Origin: Corynebacterium qintianiae
GTDB lineage: Bacteria; Actinomycetota; Actinomycetes; Mycobacteriales; Mycobacteriaceae
Direction: 5' to 3'
Length of the DNA stretch: 64,000 nt
Assembly: GCF_011038645.2 (NCBI RefSeq)
Contig: NZ_CP064955.1
Coordinates: 682,001-746,000, forward strand
Shown: positions 1 to 7,491 of the stretch, one piece after another
Position numbering within the stretch: position 1 is the stretch's first letter
Layout of the letters: the number at the start of each line of letters is the position of its first letter
Position numbers and translations under genes: made by a program
Notes under the pieces: model-generated
Told to the model about the DNA's origin: nothing
Database searches by the model: none
What the model saw: only the letters and a program-made list of their open reading frames with translations

Positions 1-71
1 ATGCCAAGTTCGAGACTGCCCCGGATGTGGGGAAGTACCGCGCCGCCCTCGCTCACGGCGGCGACAAATAG
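1..71 (+). CDS. 3' end of an unidentified gene (partial)
   Basis: An open frame runs from the window edge to a TAG at 69-71 and encodes the tail AKFETAPDVGKYRAALAHGG followed by Asp-Lys. Codon choice (GC-rich third positions) is like the neighbours, which supports a real coding end rather than chance. The fragment is too short to identify the protein. It lies upstream of gapB on the same strand with about 115 bases between them. Confidence 0.4.
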   Translation, partial: AKFETAPDVGKYRAALAHGGDK

Positions 72-103
72 GGGTAAGGCGCCTCCCGAAATGCCCGAAT
101 GGC

Positions 104-145
104 TAGACTGGAAGCGTATGTGCACCCCCGTTTTCGCACATTTTT
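104..145 (+). promoter_or_regulatory. gapB leader: -10-like hexamer and hairpin
   Basis: TAGACT at 104-109 resembles a -10 hexamer. Just downstream ATGTGC (118-123) can pair with GCACAT (136-141), and a run of five T residues follows (141-145). If the hexamer is used, the hairpin lies in the gapB 5' untranslated region. Otherwise it may be a weak intrinsic terminator for the gene ending at 71. The stem has only 6 bp, so either reading is tentative. Confidence 0.3.
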
Positions 146-186
146 GGCTTGAACCCGTACCCAAGTAACACAAAAGGAACCGTGCC

Positions 187-1647
187 GTGACTGCATCGAC
201 CGCTCCCCAGAACGACTGGAACCACAAGCTGACCCTCGCGCAGGAGATGCTGCCCCTGATCAGCCAGCTCCACCGCGAGAACAACGCGGTCACCTCCATC
301 TACGGTCGCATCCTCGTGGGTGTCACGGACGTCGACATCATTAAGGCGCACCGCTACGCCCGCCGCATCGTCGAACGCGAGCTCCCGTTGGATGAGACGC
401 TGCCGATTCTTCGTGAGCTCGTGCAGATGGACCTGGGCACCAGCTCCATCGACCTCGGCCGCCTGGCCAAGAACTACTCTCGCGCCGAGGGCGAGGATCT
501 GCGTTCCTTCCTGGAGGAGGAGCTCGCCGGTGCCATCGGCGGCGAGAAGCGGACGGAGCCGCGCGACGTTGTGCTCTACGGCTTCGGCCGCATCGGCCGC
601 CTGCTGGCCCGCATCCTCATTTCTCGGGAGGCGACCTATGGCGGCGTGCGGCTGCGCGCTGTCGTCGTGCGCAAGAAGGGCGACGACGACATCGTCAAGC
701 GCGCCTCCCTGCTGCGCCGCGACTCGGTCCACGGCCCGTTCAACGGCACCATCACCGTCGACCATGAGAACGAAATCATCTGGGCGAACGGCACCGCCAT
801 CCAAATGATCTACTCGGACGACCCAGCCTCCATCGACTACACCCAGTACGGCATCGACAACGCCATCGTGGTGGACAACACCGGACGGTGGCGCGACCGC
901 GAGGGCCTGTCCCAGCACCTCAAGTCCTCCGGTGTGCAGAAGGCGCTGCTTACCGCCCCGGGCAAGGGCGACGTGCGCAACATCGTCTACGGCGTCAACC
1001 ATGCCGACATCACCGACGACGCCTCGGACAACGTCATCTCCGCCGCATCCTGCACCACCAACGGCATCACCCCGGTGCTCAAGGTCATCAACGACCGCTA
1101 CGGCGTCAAGCACGGCCATGTGGAGACGGTCCACTCCTACACCAACGACCAGAACCTGGCCGACAACTTCCACAAGGGCCCGCGCCGCGGCCGTGCCGCC
1201 GGCCTGAACATGGTGCTCACCGAGACCGGTGCCGCCAAGGCCGTGTCCAAGGCTCTGCCGGAGTTCGAGGGCAAGCTCACCGGCAACGCGATCCGGGTGC
1301 CCACGCCGGATGTGTCCATGGCTGTGCTCAACCTCGACCTGGAGACGGAGGTGGAGAAGGACGAGGTCAACGAGTTCCTCCGTCGCGTGTCCACCGATTC
1401 GAACCTGCGCCAGCAGATCGACTACATCAACTCCCCGGACATCGTCTCCACCGACCTGCTCGGCACCACCCACGCGGGCGTTGTCGACGGCCTGGCGACG
1501 ATCGCCTCCGGCAACCACCTGGTGCTCTACGTCTGGTACGACAACGAGTACGGCTACTCCCACCAGGTGGTGCGCATCGTGGAGGAGATCGCGGGCGTGC
1601 GCCCGAAGATCTACCCCGAGCGCAAGGACCCGCGCGAGATCCGCTAA
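187..1647 (+). CDS. gapB: Glyceraldehyde-3-phosphate dehydrogenase, long GapB type
   Basis: 486 aa, GTG start with AAGGA at 174-178. The NAD(P)-binding motif YGFGRIGRLL is at about residues 131-140, and the catalytic cysteine is C289 in ISAASCTTNGI. An N-terminal extension of about 125 residues precedes the GAPDH core, as in the second corynebacterial GAPDH, which is known to work in the gluconeogenic direction with NADP(H). It interconverts glyceraldehyde-3-phosphate and 1,3-bisphosphoglycerate in the cytoplasm. Cofactor preference here is inferred from the family, not seen. The gene abuts the convergent alcohol dehydrogenase gene with no spacer. Confidence 0.93.
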   Translation: MTASTAPQNDWNHKLTLAQEMLPLISQLHRENNAVTSIYGRILVGVTDVDIIKAHRYARRIVERELPLDETLPILRELVQMDLGTSSIDLGRLAKNYSRAEGEDLRSFLEEELAGAIGGEKRTEPRDVVLYGFGRIGRLLARILISREATYGGVRLRAVVVRKKGDDDIVKRASLLRRDSVHGPFNGTITVDHENEIIWANGTAIQMIYSDDPASIDYTQYGIDNAIVVDNTGRWRDREGLSQHLKSSGVQKALLTAPGKGDVRNIVYGVNHADITDDASDNVISAASCTTNGITPVLKVINDRYGVKHGHVETVHSYTNDQNLADNFHKGPRRGRAAGLNMVLTETGAAKAVSKALPEFEGKLTGNAIRVPTPDVSMAVLNLDLETEVEKDEVNEFLRRVSTDSNLRQQIDYINSPDIVSTDLLGTTHAGVVDGLATIASGNHLVLYVWYDNEYGYSHQVVRIVEEIAGVRPKIYPERKDPREIR

Positions 1648-2733
1648 TCAGCTGTTGTCGATGATGACCTTCATGGCGCGGTTCTTTTCCGCGTTGTAGA
1701 AGGTCTCCCACGCCTGGCCCAGCTGGTCCCAGGTGAAGTGGTGGGTGGCAAGAGCCTTGATCGGTAAGGCGGTGTTCTGCACCGCCTTGAGCAGCATGCC
1801 GGTGGTGTTGGCGTTGACCAGGCCGGTGGTGATGGTCACGTTCTTGATCCACAGCTTGTTCAGCTCGAAATTGACTGGCTTGCCGTGCACGCCGACGACG
1901 GCGACGTTGCCGCCCTCCTTGACGTTCTCGGCGCACAGCTCCCAGGTCGCGGGAAGTCCCACCGCCTCGATGGCGGTGTCAACACCGCGGCCTCCTGTCA
2001 CCTCGTCCACCAGTGCCTTGACGTCGTCCTTGCCCGGATTGACGGTGTGAGTCGCTCCCATGCGCAGGGCCATCTGGAGGCGGTTATCATCCATGTCGGC
2101 GACGATAATGTTGGCCGGGGAGTAGAACTGCGAGGTCAGCAACACGCCCATGCCGACCGGCCCCGCGCCCACGATCAGCACGTCGGTGCCGGGTTTGACT
2201 TCGCCGTACTGCACGCCGATTTCGTGGCCGGTGGGAAGTGCGTCAGAAAGGAACACACCGACCTCTTTGTCCAGGTCATCCGGAATGGGATAGAGGGAGG
2301 TGTCGGCGAACGGGGTGCGCACGTACTCGGCCAGAGTGCCGTCGATCATGTACCCGAGGATCCATGAGCCGCCGTTGAGGCAGTGGCTGTAGAGCTGCTT
2401 CTGGCAGTTCTCGCACGCGCCGCAGCGGGAGATGCAGGAGATTAGAACCTTGTCACCGGGCGCGAAGTTGGTTACGGCGGAGCCAACCTCCTCGACGACG
2501 CCGATGCCCTCGTGGCCCAGGATGCGGCCGTTCCACTCGCCGGTCTTCTCCCGGGCAACCTGTTCGATCTCCGGGTTCTTGCCGTGGGAGATGCCGAGGT
2601 CGGTGCCGCAGATAGTGGTGGTCTGGATGCGGATGATCGCGTCGGTGGGCTCGAGGATGGTCGGCTTCGGGCGGTCTTCGACACGAATATCGCCCTCTCC
2701 GTAGTAGGTGAGGGCTTTCATTGTGGGGGACAT
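1648..2733 (-). CDS. Zinc-dependent alcohol dehydrogenase (MDR family)
   Basis: 361 aa. I chose ATG at 2733 (MSPTMKALTYYGEG) because GGAAGGAC lies just upstream; the frame extends further but without family homology. Catalytic zinc ligand C42 is in TICGTDLG, GHEGIG follows, and the structural zinc cysteines are in CGACENCQKQLYSHC. The Rossmann motif is GAGPVGMG. The sequence resembles the bacterial secondary-alcohol/isopropanol-type branch of the medium-chain dehydrogenases, so NAD(P)-linked oxidation of a short alcohol or reduction of the ketone/aldehyde is likely. The exact substrate is unknown. Monocistronic, with an AT-rich upstream region near 2775-2790 as probable promoter. Confidence 0.88.
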   Translation of the reverse strand: MSPTMKALTYYGEGDIRVEDRPKPTILEPTDAIIRIQTTTICGTDLGISHGKNPEIEQVAREKTGEWNGRILGHEGIGVVEEVGSAVTNFAPGDKVLISCISRCGACENCQKQLYSHCLNGGSWILGYMIDGTLAEYVRTPFADTSLYPIPDDLDKEVGVFLSDALPTGHEIGVQYGEVKPGTDVLIVGAGPVGMGVLLTSQFYSPANIIVADMDDNRLQMALRMGATHTVNPGKDDVKALVDEVTGGRGVDTAIEAVGLPATWELCAENVKEGGNVAVVGVHGKPVNFELNKLWIKNVTITTGLVNANTTGMLLKAVQNTALPIKALATHHFTWDQLGQAWETFYNAEKNRAMKVIIDNS

Positions 2734-2821
2734 GGCGGGTCCTTCCGGAAGTTGATGGATCTCTGTCCAATAACTATTTAACTCCCGTTTGGCGGGATCC
2801 ACCCCGGGGGAAAGTGTGGGG

Positions 2822-3235
2822 TTAGTCTCGTGCGCGGCGGCTAGCGAGCAGGTGATCCACGCTGAAGCGGCCTGCGCCGACTGCGGCGAGTGCGAGGGAT
2901 GCCGCGGCGATGGCGCCGACGAGCTCGAACCCGCCGTTGCTGATGAACACGCCGTTACCGATGTGGGCGAAGAGATACGCGGCGAGCATCTGCAGGGCGA
3001 TCACGACCGCGACCCACGGGGTGGCGGCGCCGATGAGGAGGAAGATTCCGCCGACGAGCTCGATGACGGCGGCAATTGCGCTGGTGAGTCCAGGGGCGGG
3101 AACACCCATGCCGCCAAACGCCTCGGCAGTACCAGCGAGGGTCCACTCGTTGAACTTCTGCCATCCATGGGCAATGAGGATCACGCCAAGAAGAATGCGG
3201 GCGAGGAGAAGAGAAACGTCTTTGAATGTTGTCAT
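2822..3235 (-). CDS. DoxX family membrane protein
   Basis: 137 aa with four hydrophobic helices, starting LLLARILLGVILIAHGWQKF, which is the usual DoxX/SURF4-like opening. DoxX relatives have been linked to thiol and quinone redox homeostasis, but the biochemical role is not settled. No Shine-Dalgarno sequence is evident, so the mRNA may be leaderless or nearly so. A partly palindromic TGATGTATCA element lies 19-28 bases upstream and closely resembles a site ahead of the FMN reductase gene at 18.07 kb, suggesting a shared regulator. Confidence 0.82.
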   Translation of the reverse strand: MTTFKDVSLLLARILLGVILIAHGWQKFNEWTLAGTAEAFGGMGVPAPGLTSAIAAVIELVGGIFLLIGAATPWVAVVIALQMLAAYLFAHIGNGVFISNGGFELVGAIAAASLALAAVGAGRFSVDHLLASRRARD

Positions 3236-3253
3236 GTCGACAATAAAAGCATG

Positions 3254-3267
3254 TGATGTATCAACAA
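3254..3267. promoter_or_regulatory. Operator-like element upstream of doxX
   Basis: The stretch GATGTATCAACAA (3255-3267) matches 12 of 13 bases of GATGCATCAACAA in the FMN reductase leader (18047-18059). The core TGATGTATCA (3254-3263) is an imperfect inverted repeat. The size and form suit a MarR- or TetR-type binding site. The regulator is not identified. Confidence 0.4.
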
Positions 3268-3280
3268 TCGAATTAGGGCG

Positions 3281-4417
3281 CTAGCTTCTCGACGCCCGCG
3301 CCACGCCGTACAGCTCGACTAGGCGCTGCGTCGACGCGCGCCACGACCACCGCTGCGCCTCCGCCCGAGCTGCGCGCGACATCGTGCCACGCAACCCCGC
3401 ATCACGCAAAAGGTTCGTCAGCGGCTCGGCCCACGCGTCATCCGGCAGGTCCGGGTCAACCAAGAAACCGGTGACGCCGTCATCGATGACGTAGGGCAGC
3501 CCACCTGCCCGCGCGCCCACCACGGGAACGCCGGAAGCGAACGCCTCCAGGGCGGCGAAGCCGAGAGTCTCCGTAGTAGACGGGAAAATGAGCGCGTCAC
3601 CGGAGGCGTAGGCCTGCTGCAGTTTCTCCCCGGACAGGTATCCCGTGAAGGTGACCCACTCCTGGTCCATGGTCGCGCGGAGCTCGTCGAGCTGCGGCCC
3701 GGCACCGATCAGGGCCAGCCGCGCACCAGGCACGCGCTCACGAACCGATTCCATGATGCCGAGCGTGCGCTCAGTCGACTTCTCGGCAGAAATCCGGCCG
3801 ATGTAGGTGACAAGGGGGGCGTCGGGGTGGCCGTCGCTAAGCAATGCCCGCATATTGCGAGTGCGTTTGGCCGGATCGAATCCGGCGGTGTCCACCGCCT
3901 TCGGCCAGATCTCCACGTTGGGGATGCGGTACTCGGCGGCTTTCTCCAGCATTGGCGCGGAGGTGACCAGGTTGACCTGCGCCCTGCCGTGAAACTGGCG
4001 GATGCCCCACTTCGACGGCCCGGCCAGCCACCCCGCGCCGAGGCGAACCGTGTACTCGGGCACGTCGGTGTGAAAGGACCCCAGGATCGGCAGCCCCATC
4101 CGCTCGGCGACGAGCGCCGCCGCCCCGGCCAGCCACATCGGGTTGACCACGTGGACCACGTCCGGGTTGAACTCCTTGAGGCGACGGAACATGCCCGGGG
4201 TCGGCAGACCGACCTGAATCTCCGGGTAGATCGGCCAAAAGGGGACCGAGGGCATGCGCACGACCTCGAAACCGGCATAGCTGGCGGGCGCCTTGCCGGG
4301 GGCGAAAATGAGCACCTCGTGGCCAAGCTCTGCCAGCTGATCGAGCGTGCGGGTCACGCGGGTGACAATGCCGTCGATCTTGGGGAGGAAAACCTCCGTG
4401 AACAGGGCGATGCGCAT
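3281..4417 (-). CDS. sqdX: SqdX-like glycosyltransferase (sulfoquinovosyl transfer to diacylglycerol)
   Basis: 378 aa GT4 (GT-B fold) enzyme. The N-terminus MRIALFTEVFLPKIDGIV, the WPKAVDTAGFDP segment and the C-terminal TTETLGFAALEAFASG donor-site motif follow the cyanobacterial SqdX/plant SQD2 pattern. These enzymes transfer sulfoquinovose from UDP-sulfoquinovose to diacylglycerol at the membrane to make the sulfolipid SQDG. The assignment rests strongly on the neighbour: the ATG at 4415-4417 directly follows the stop of sqdB, so the two are translationally coupled. Related actinobacterial GT4 mannosyltransferases (MgtA/PimB type) are the main alternative, but their N-terminal motifs fit less well. 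Confidence 0.8.
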   Translation of the reverse strand: MRIALFTEVFLPKIDGIVTRVTRTLDQLAELGHEVLIFAPGKAPASYAGFEVVRMPSVPFWPIYPEIQVGLPTPGMFRRLKEFNPDVVHVVNPMWLAGAAALVAERMGLPILGSFHTDVPEYTVRLGAGWLAGPSKWGIRQFHGRAQVNLVTSAPMLEKAAEYRIPNVEIWPKAVDTAGFDPAKRTRNMRALLSDGHPDAPLVTYIGRISAEKSTERTLGIMESVRERVPGARLALIGAGPQLDELRATMDQEWVTFTGYLSGEKLQQAYASGDALIFPSTTETLGFAALEAFASGVPVVGARAGGLPYVIDDGVTGFLVDPDLPDDAWAEPLTNLLRDAGLRGTMSRAARAEAQRWSWRASTQRLVELYGVARASRS

Positions 4418-5614
4418 CTACTTCTCGCCGCTGGGGACGCCCTCAGACTGGTTGCGGGTCCACAGCGAGCGCGCCGGGATCATCGTGCGGTCCACGCGGT
4501 GCGCGTAGTGCTTGGCCACGTCCTCGACCTCCTGCAGCAGGCCCTCCTCCAGCTTTGTCGGCTTCAGGCCGAGGTCGAGGAAGGTGTCGTTGGTGACGTG
4601 CAGCTCGTTCTCGTCGGCCTCCTTGCGCGGGTTGGGCACCAGCGCGAACTCGGTGCCGGACAGGCGCGAAACCAGCTCCGCAAGTTCGCGAACGCGGTGG
4701 GTTTCCGTCATCTGGTTCAGGATCAACACCCGCTCGCCGCGCGCCGGCGGGTTCTCCAGGGCGATCTCGATGCACTTGGCCATGTCGCGGATGTGGATGA
4801 AGGCGCGGGTCTGCCCGCCCGTGCCGTGAACGGTCAGCGGGTAGCCAATCGCCGCCTGCATGAGGAAGCGGTTGAGCACGGTGCCGTAGTCGCCGTCGTA
4901 GTCGAATCGGTTAATTAGTCGCTCGTCGCGCTCGGTCTGCGGGGTGTGGGTGCCCCAGATGATGCCCTGGTGCAGGTCGGTGATGCGCAGCTCGTCGTTC
5001 TTGGCAAAGTACGCGAACAGGTTCTGGTCCAGCACCTTGGTCAGGTGGTAGACCGACCCCGGGTTGGTGGGGTAGAGAATCTGCTGCTCAACGGTGGTGC
5101 CCTCGTCGGTATCGACCTTGATGTCGAGGTAGCCCTCCGGGATCTTCATCCCGGCGGTGCCGTAGCCGTAGACACCCATCGTGCCGAGGTGGACAACGTG
5201 GATGTCCAGGCCGGATTCGACGATGGCTACGAGCAGGTTGTGCGTGGCATTGACGTTGTTGTCAATGGTGTAGCGCTTCGTGCGCGGGTTCTTCATCGAG
5301 TACGGCGCGGCGCGCTGCTCGGCGAAGTGCACTACGGCGTCCGGCTTGAACTCCTGGATGAAGTCGAACAGACCCTCGTAGTCCTGGGCGACGTCGATGT
5401 TGCGGAAGCCGATCTCCTTGCCGGATACCTCCTTCCACGCAGCAAGGCGCTCGTCGATAAACGCAATGGGGGTCAAAGACTCGGCGCCGAGCTCCTCGTC
5501 GATGCGGCGGCGCGACAGGTTGTCCACGATGACGACCTCATGACCGAGGTCCGAAAGGTGCAGGGACGCGGGCCAGCCGCAAAATCCGTCTCCGCCCAGA
5601 ATCGCAATCTTCAC
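4418..5614 (-). CDS. sqdB: UDP-sulfoquinovose synthase (SQD1/SqdB)
   Basis: 398 aa from GTG at 5614, preceded by AGAAAGG; the frame extends nine codons further upstream without homology. The hallmark blocks of plant SQD1 are present: GGDGFCGWPASLHLS at the NAD site, DNLSRRRIDEELG, HFAEQRAAPYSM, and the SDR triad T145 (HLGTMG), Y189 and K193 (YHLTK). This extended SDR combines UDP-glucose and sulfite into UDP-sulfoquinovose. It is the only known route to the SQDG head group, so the gene is diagnostic. It is coupled to sqdX, giving the complete two-gene pathway. Confidence 0.88.
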   Translation of the reverse strand: MKIAILGGDGFCGWPASLHLSDLGHEVVIVDNLSRRRIDEELGAESLTPIAFIDERLAAWKEVSGKEIGFRNIDVAQDYEGLFDFIQEFKPDAVVHFAEQRAAPYSMKNPRTKRYTIDNNVNATHNLLVAIVESGLDIHVVHLGTMGVYGYGTAGMKIPEGYLDIKVDTDEGTTVEQQILYPTNPGSVYHLTKVLDQNLFAYFAKNDELRITDLHQGIIWGTHTPQTERDERLINRFDYDGDYGTVLNRFLMQAAIGYPLTVHGTGGQTRAFIHIRDMAKCIEIALENPPARGERVLILNQMTETHRVRELAELVSRLSGTEFALVPNPRKEADENELHVTNDTFLDLGLKPTKLEEGLLQEVEDVAKHYAHRVDRTMIPARSLWTRNQSEGVPSGEK

Positions 5615-5739
5615 TTTTGGCAACCTTTCTACTTCACGCATTAAGCATTAAAGTGCCCGGCACGGGGCGCGGGCTTCTCGTACACGTTACCTGTGATTCT
5701 TAAGCGTTGCTGAGTGGAAGCAGGTGAACGTCAGGTGAC

Positions 5740-5757
5740 ATTTTTCGGACGAAAAAT
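5740..5757. promoter_or_regulatory. Perfect 18-bp inverted repeat upstream of flavoprotein gene
   Basis: ATTTTTCG and CGAAAAAT flank a 2-nt GA spacer, giving a perfect dyad 22 bases before the GTG start at 5779. It lies between the divergent sqdB and flavoprotein genes and just upstream of a CAATAGT segment that could be a -10. This is operator-like. It is too AT-rich in its arms and too tightly spaced to act as an intrinsic terminator. Confidence 0.5.
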
Positions 5758-5778
5758 CTAACGCAATAGTCGCATCAT

Positions 5779-7476
5779 GTGAGTAAAGTTCTTCTTATGA
5801 ATTCTGACGGCGCACGCGCACCACACAACACTGAGACTCCGGTCATCATCGTCGGCACGGGGCTCGCCGGCCTCGTCGCCGGTTTTGAGGCCAGCAAAGC
5901 CGGCCGCCACGTCATCTTCGTGGACCAAGAAAGCCGGGAGAACCTCGGCGGCCAGGCGTTCTGGTCCCTCGGCGGCCTGTTCATGGTCGGATCCCCCGAG
6001 CAAAAGCTCATGCGGGTCAACGACTTCGAGGAACTTGCCTGGACGGACTGGGAGAATTCAGCGGACTACGACGCGTCCGACAACGACAAGTGGCCGCGCC
6101 AGTGGGGCCGCGAGTTCGTCCGCTTCGCCGCCCACGACATGCACTCCTACCTGAAGAACTTGGGCCTGCGCGTGCTGCCGACGATCGGGTGGGCCGAGCG
6201 CGGCTCCGGCGACGCCTCCGGCCACGGCAACTCCGTGCCGCGCTTCCACGTCACCTGGGGCACCGGCCCCGAGGTTGTGCGCGTCTTCCGCGAGCCGCTG
6301 CTGGAGGCGGAGAAGCAGGGCAAGGTGGAATTCCGCTTCCGCCACCGCGTCGACGACATCATCGTCGAATCCGGGCGCGCCGTTGGCGTGACGGGCATCG
6401 TGCTTGACGACGACCCCGCCGTGCGCGGAGCCGCCTCCAACAAGCAGGAGGGCGACGCGTTCGAGATCCGCGGCGCGGCAGTCGTCATCGCCACCGGCGG
6501 CATCGGTGGCAACCTGGATAAGGTACGCGCGATGTGGCCGGATGATCGCTGGGGCCCCTGCCCCGAGTACATGGTCACGGGCGTGCCGGCGTACGTCGAC
6601 GGGCGCGGCATCGACATCGCCAAGAAAGCCGGCGCCAACCTGGTCAACACCGACCGCATGTGGCACTACCCGGAGGGCATGATCAACTGGGATCCGATCT
6701 GGCCGAACCACGGCATCCGCATCATCCCCGGCCCGTCCGCGATCTGGATGGACGCCGAGGGCAAGCGCCTGCCGACGCACCTGTTCCCGGGCTCCGACAA
6801 CCTCGCCGCGCTCGCGCACATCGGCCGCACCGGCCACGGCTACTCCTGGTTCATCCTCAACCAGGCGATCGCAGATAAGGAGTTCATCTTCTCCGGTTCG
6901 GAGCAGAACCCGGACCTGACGGACAAGGAGATTAAGAAGCTGCTGGGCAAGATCGGCCCCGGCACGCCCATGGCGATCGAGGCGTTCCAGAAGAACGGCG
7001 TAGACTGGGTCACCGCGGACACGGTCGAGGACCTGGTCAAGGGCATGAACGAGCTTGGCGACGTCGAGATCGACGCCGAGTTTGTCGAACGCCAGTTGCT
7101 CGAGCGCGACGCCCAGCTCTCCAACGCCTTCTCCAAGGACATCCAGGTCAACTACATCCGCATGGCGCGCCAGTTCCTCGGCGACAAGATCGTGCGTGTC
7201 CACCCGCCGCACCGCATCCTGGACGAGAAGAAGGGCCCCTTGATCGCCGTCCGCCTCCACGTGCTGACGCGCAAGACGCTCGGCGGCATCGAGACGGACC
7301 TGTCGGGCCGCGCGCTTCACGCCGACGGCTCGGTCTTCGATGGCCTCTTCGCCTGTGGTGAGGTCGCCGGCTTCGGCGGCGGCGGAATGCACGGCAAGAA
7401 CGCGCTCGAGGGCACCTTCCTGGGTGGCTGCATCCACTCCGGAAAGCGCGTCGGGGAAGCGCTGGGGCGAATCTAG
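5779..7476 (+). CDS. FAD-binding dehydrogenase, fumarate reductase/ketosteroid dehydrogenase fold
   Basis: 565 aa. The FAD-binding motif VGTGLAGLVAGFEASKAG is near residues 25-42, the second dinucleotide segment VVIATGGIGGN is mid-protein, and FACGEVAGFGGGGMHGKNA is at the C-terminus. The layout matches the FAD_binding_2 family and the actinobacterial group typified by M. tuberculosis Rv0785, whose substrate is unknown. The start is GTG 5779 with no clear Shine-Dalgarno; ATG 5797 is an alternative. A DASS anion transporter follows after 15 bases, so the pair probably imports and oxidises or reduces an organic acid. Confidence 0.85.
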   Translation: MSKVLLMNSDGARAPHNTETPVIIVGTGLAGLVAGFEASKAGRHVIFVDQESRENLGGQAFWSLGGLFMVGSPEQKLMRVNDFEELAWTDWENSADYDASDNDKWPRQWGREFVRFAAHDMHSYLKNLGLRVLPTIGWAERGSGDASGHGNSVPRFHVTWGTGPEVVRVFREPLLEAEKQGKVEFRFRHRVDDIIVESGRAVGVTGIVLDDDPAVRGAASNKQEGDAFEIRGAAVVIATGGIGGNLDKVRAMWPDDRWGPCPEYMVTGVPAYVDGRGIDIAKKAGANLVNTDRMWHYPEGMINWDPIWPNHGIRIIPGPSAIWMDAEGKRLPTHLFPGSDNLAALAHIGRTGHGYSWFILNQAIADKEFIFSGSEQNPDLTDKEIKKLLGKIGPGTPMAIEAFQKNGVDWVTADTVEDLVKGMNELGDVEIDAEFVERQLLERDAQLSNAFSKDIQVNYIRMARQFLGDKIVRVHPPHRILDEKKGPLIAVRLHVLTRKTLGGIETDLSGRALHADGSVFDGLFACGEVAGFGGGGMHGKNALEGTFLGGCIHSGKRVGEALGRI

Positions 7477-7491
7477 CGGGAGAGGTTTGTC

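Noticed and set aside
103..1563. Long open frame antisense to gapB
   Set aside because: Low-complexity Val/Gly/Asp-rich translation, typical of the complement of GC-rich coding sequence; gapB has all catalytic motifs on the other strand.
2770..2800. Possible terminator after doxX (CCCG/CGGG hairpin)
   Set aside because: Only four or five pairs and no T tract on the relevant strand; too weak to list.
3280..4417. Naming the GT4 enzyme MgtA (mannosyltransferase)
   Set aside because: N-terminal and VDTxxF blocks fit SqdX better and the coupled neighbour is an SQD1-type synthase; kept only as an alternative.
3827..4918. Open frame opposite sqdX and sqdB
   Set aside because: Composition of Arg, His, Val and Leu only, no family motif, and it spans the junction of two genuine genes.
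6058..7437. 459-codon frame antisense to the flavoprotein gene
   Set aside because: Shadow frame without motifs; the plus strand encodes an intact FAD enzyme.
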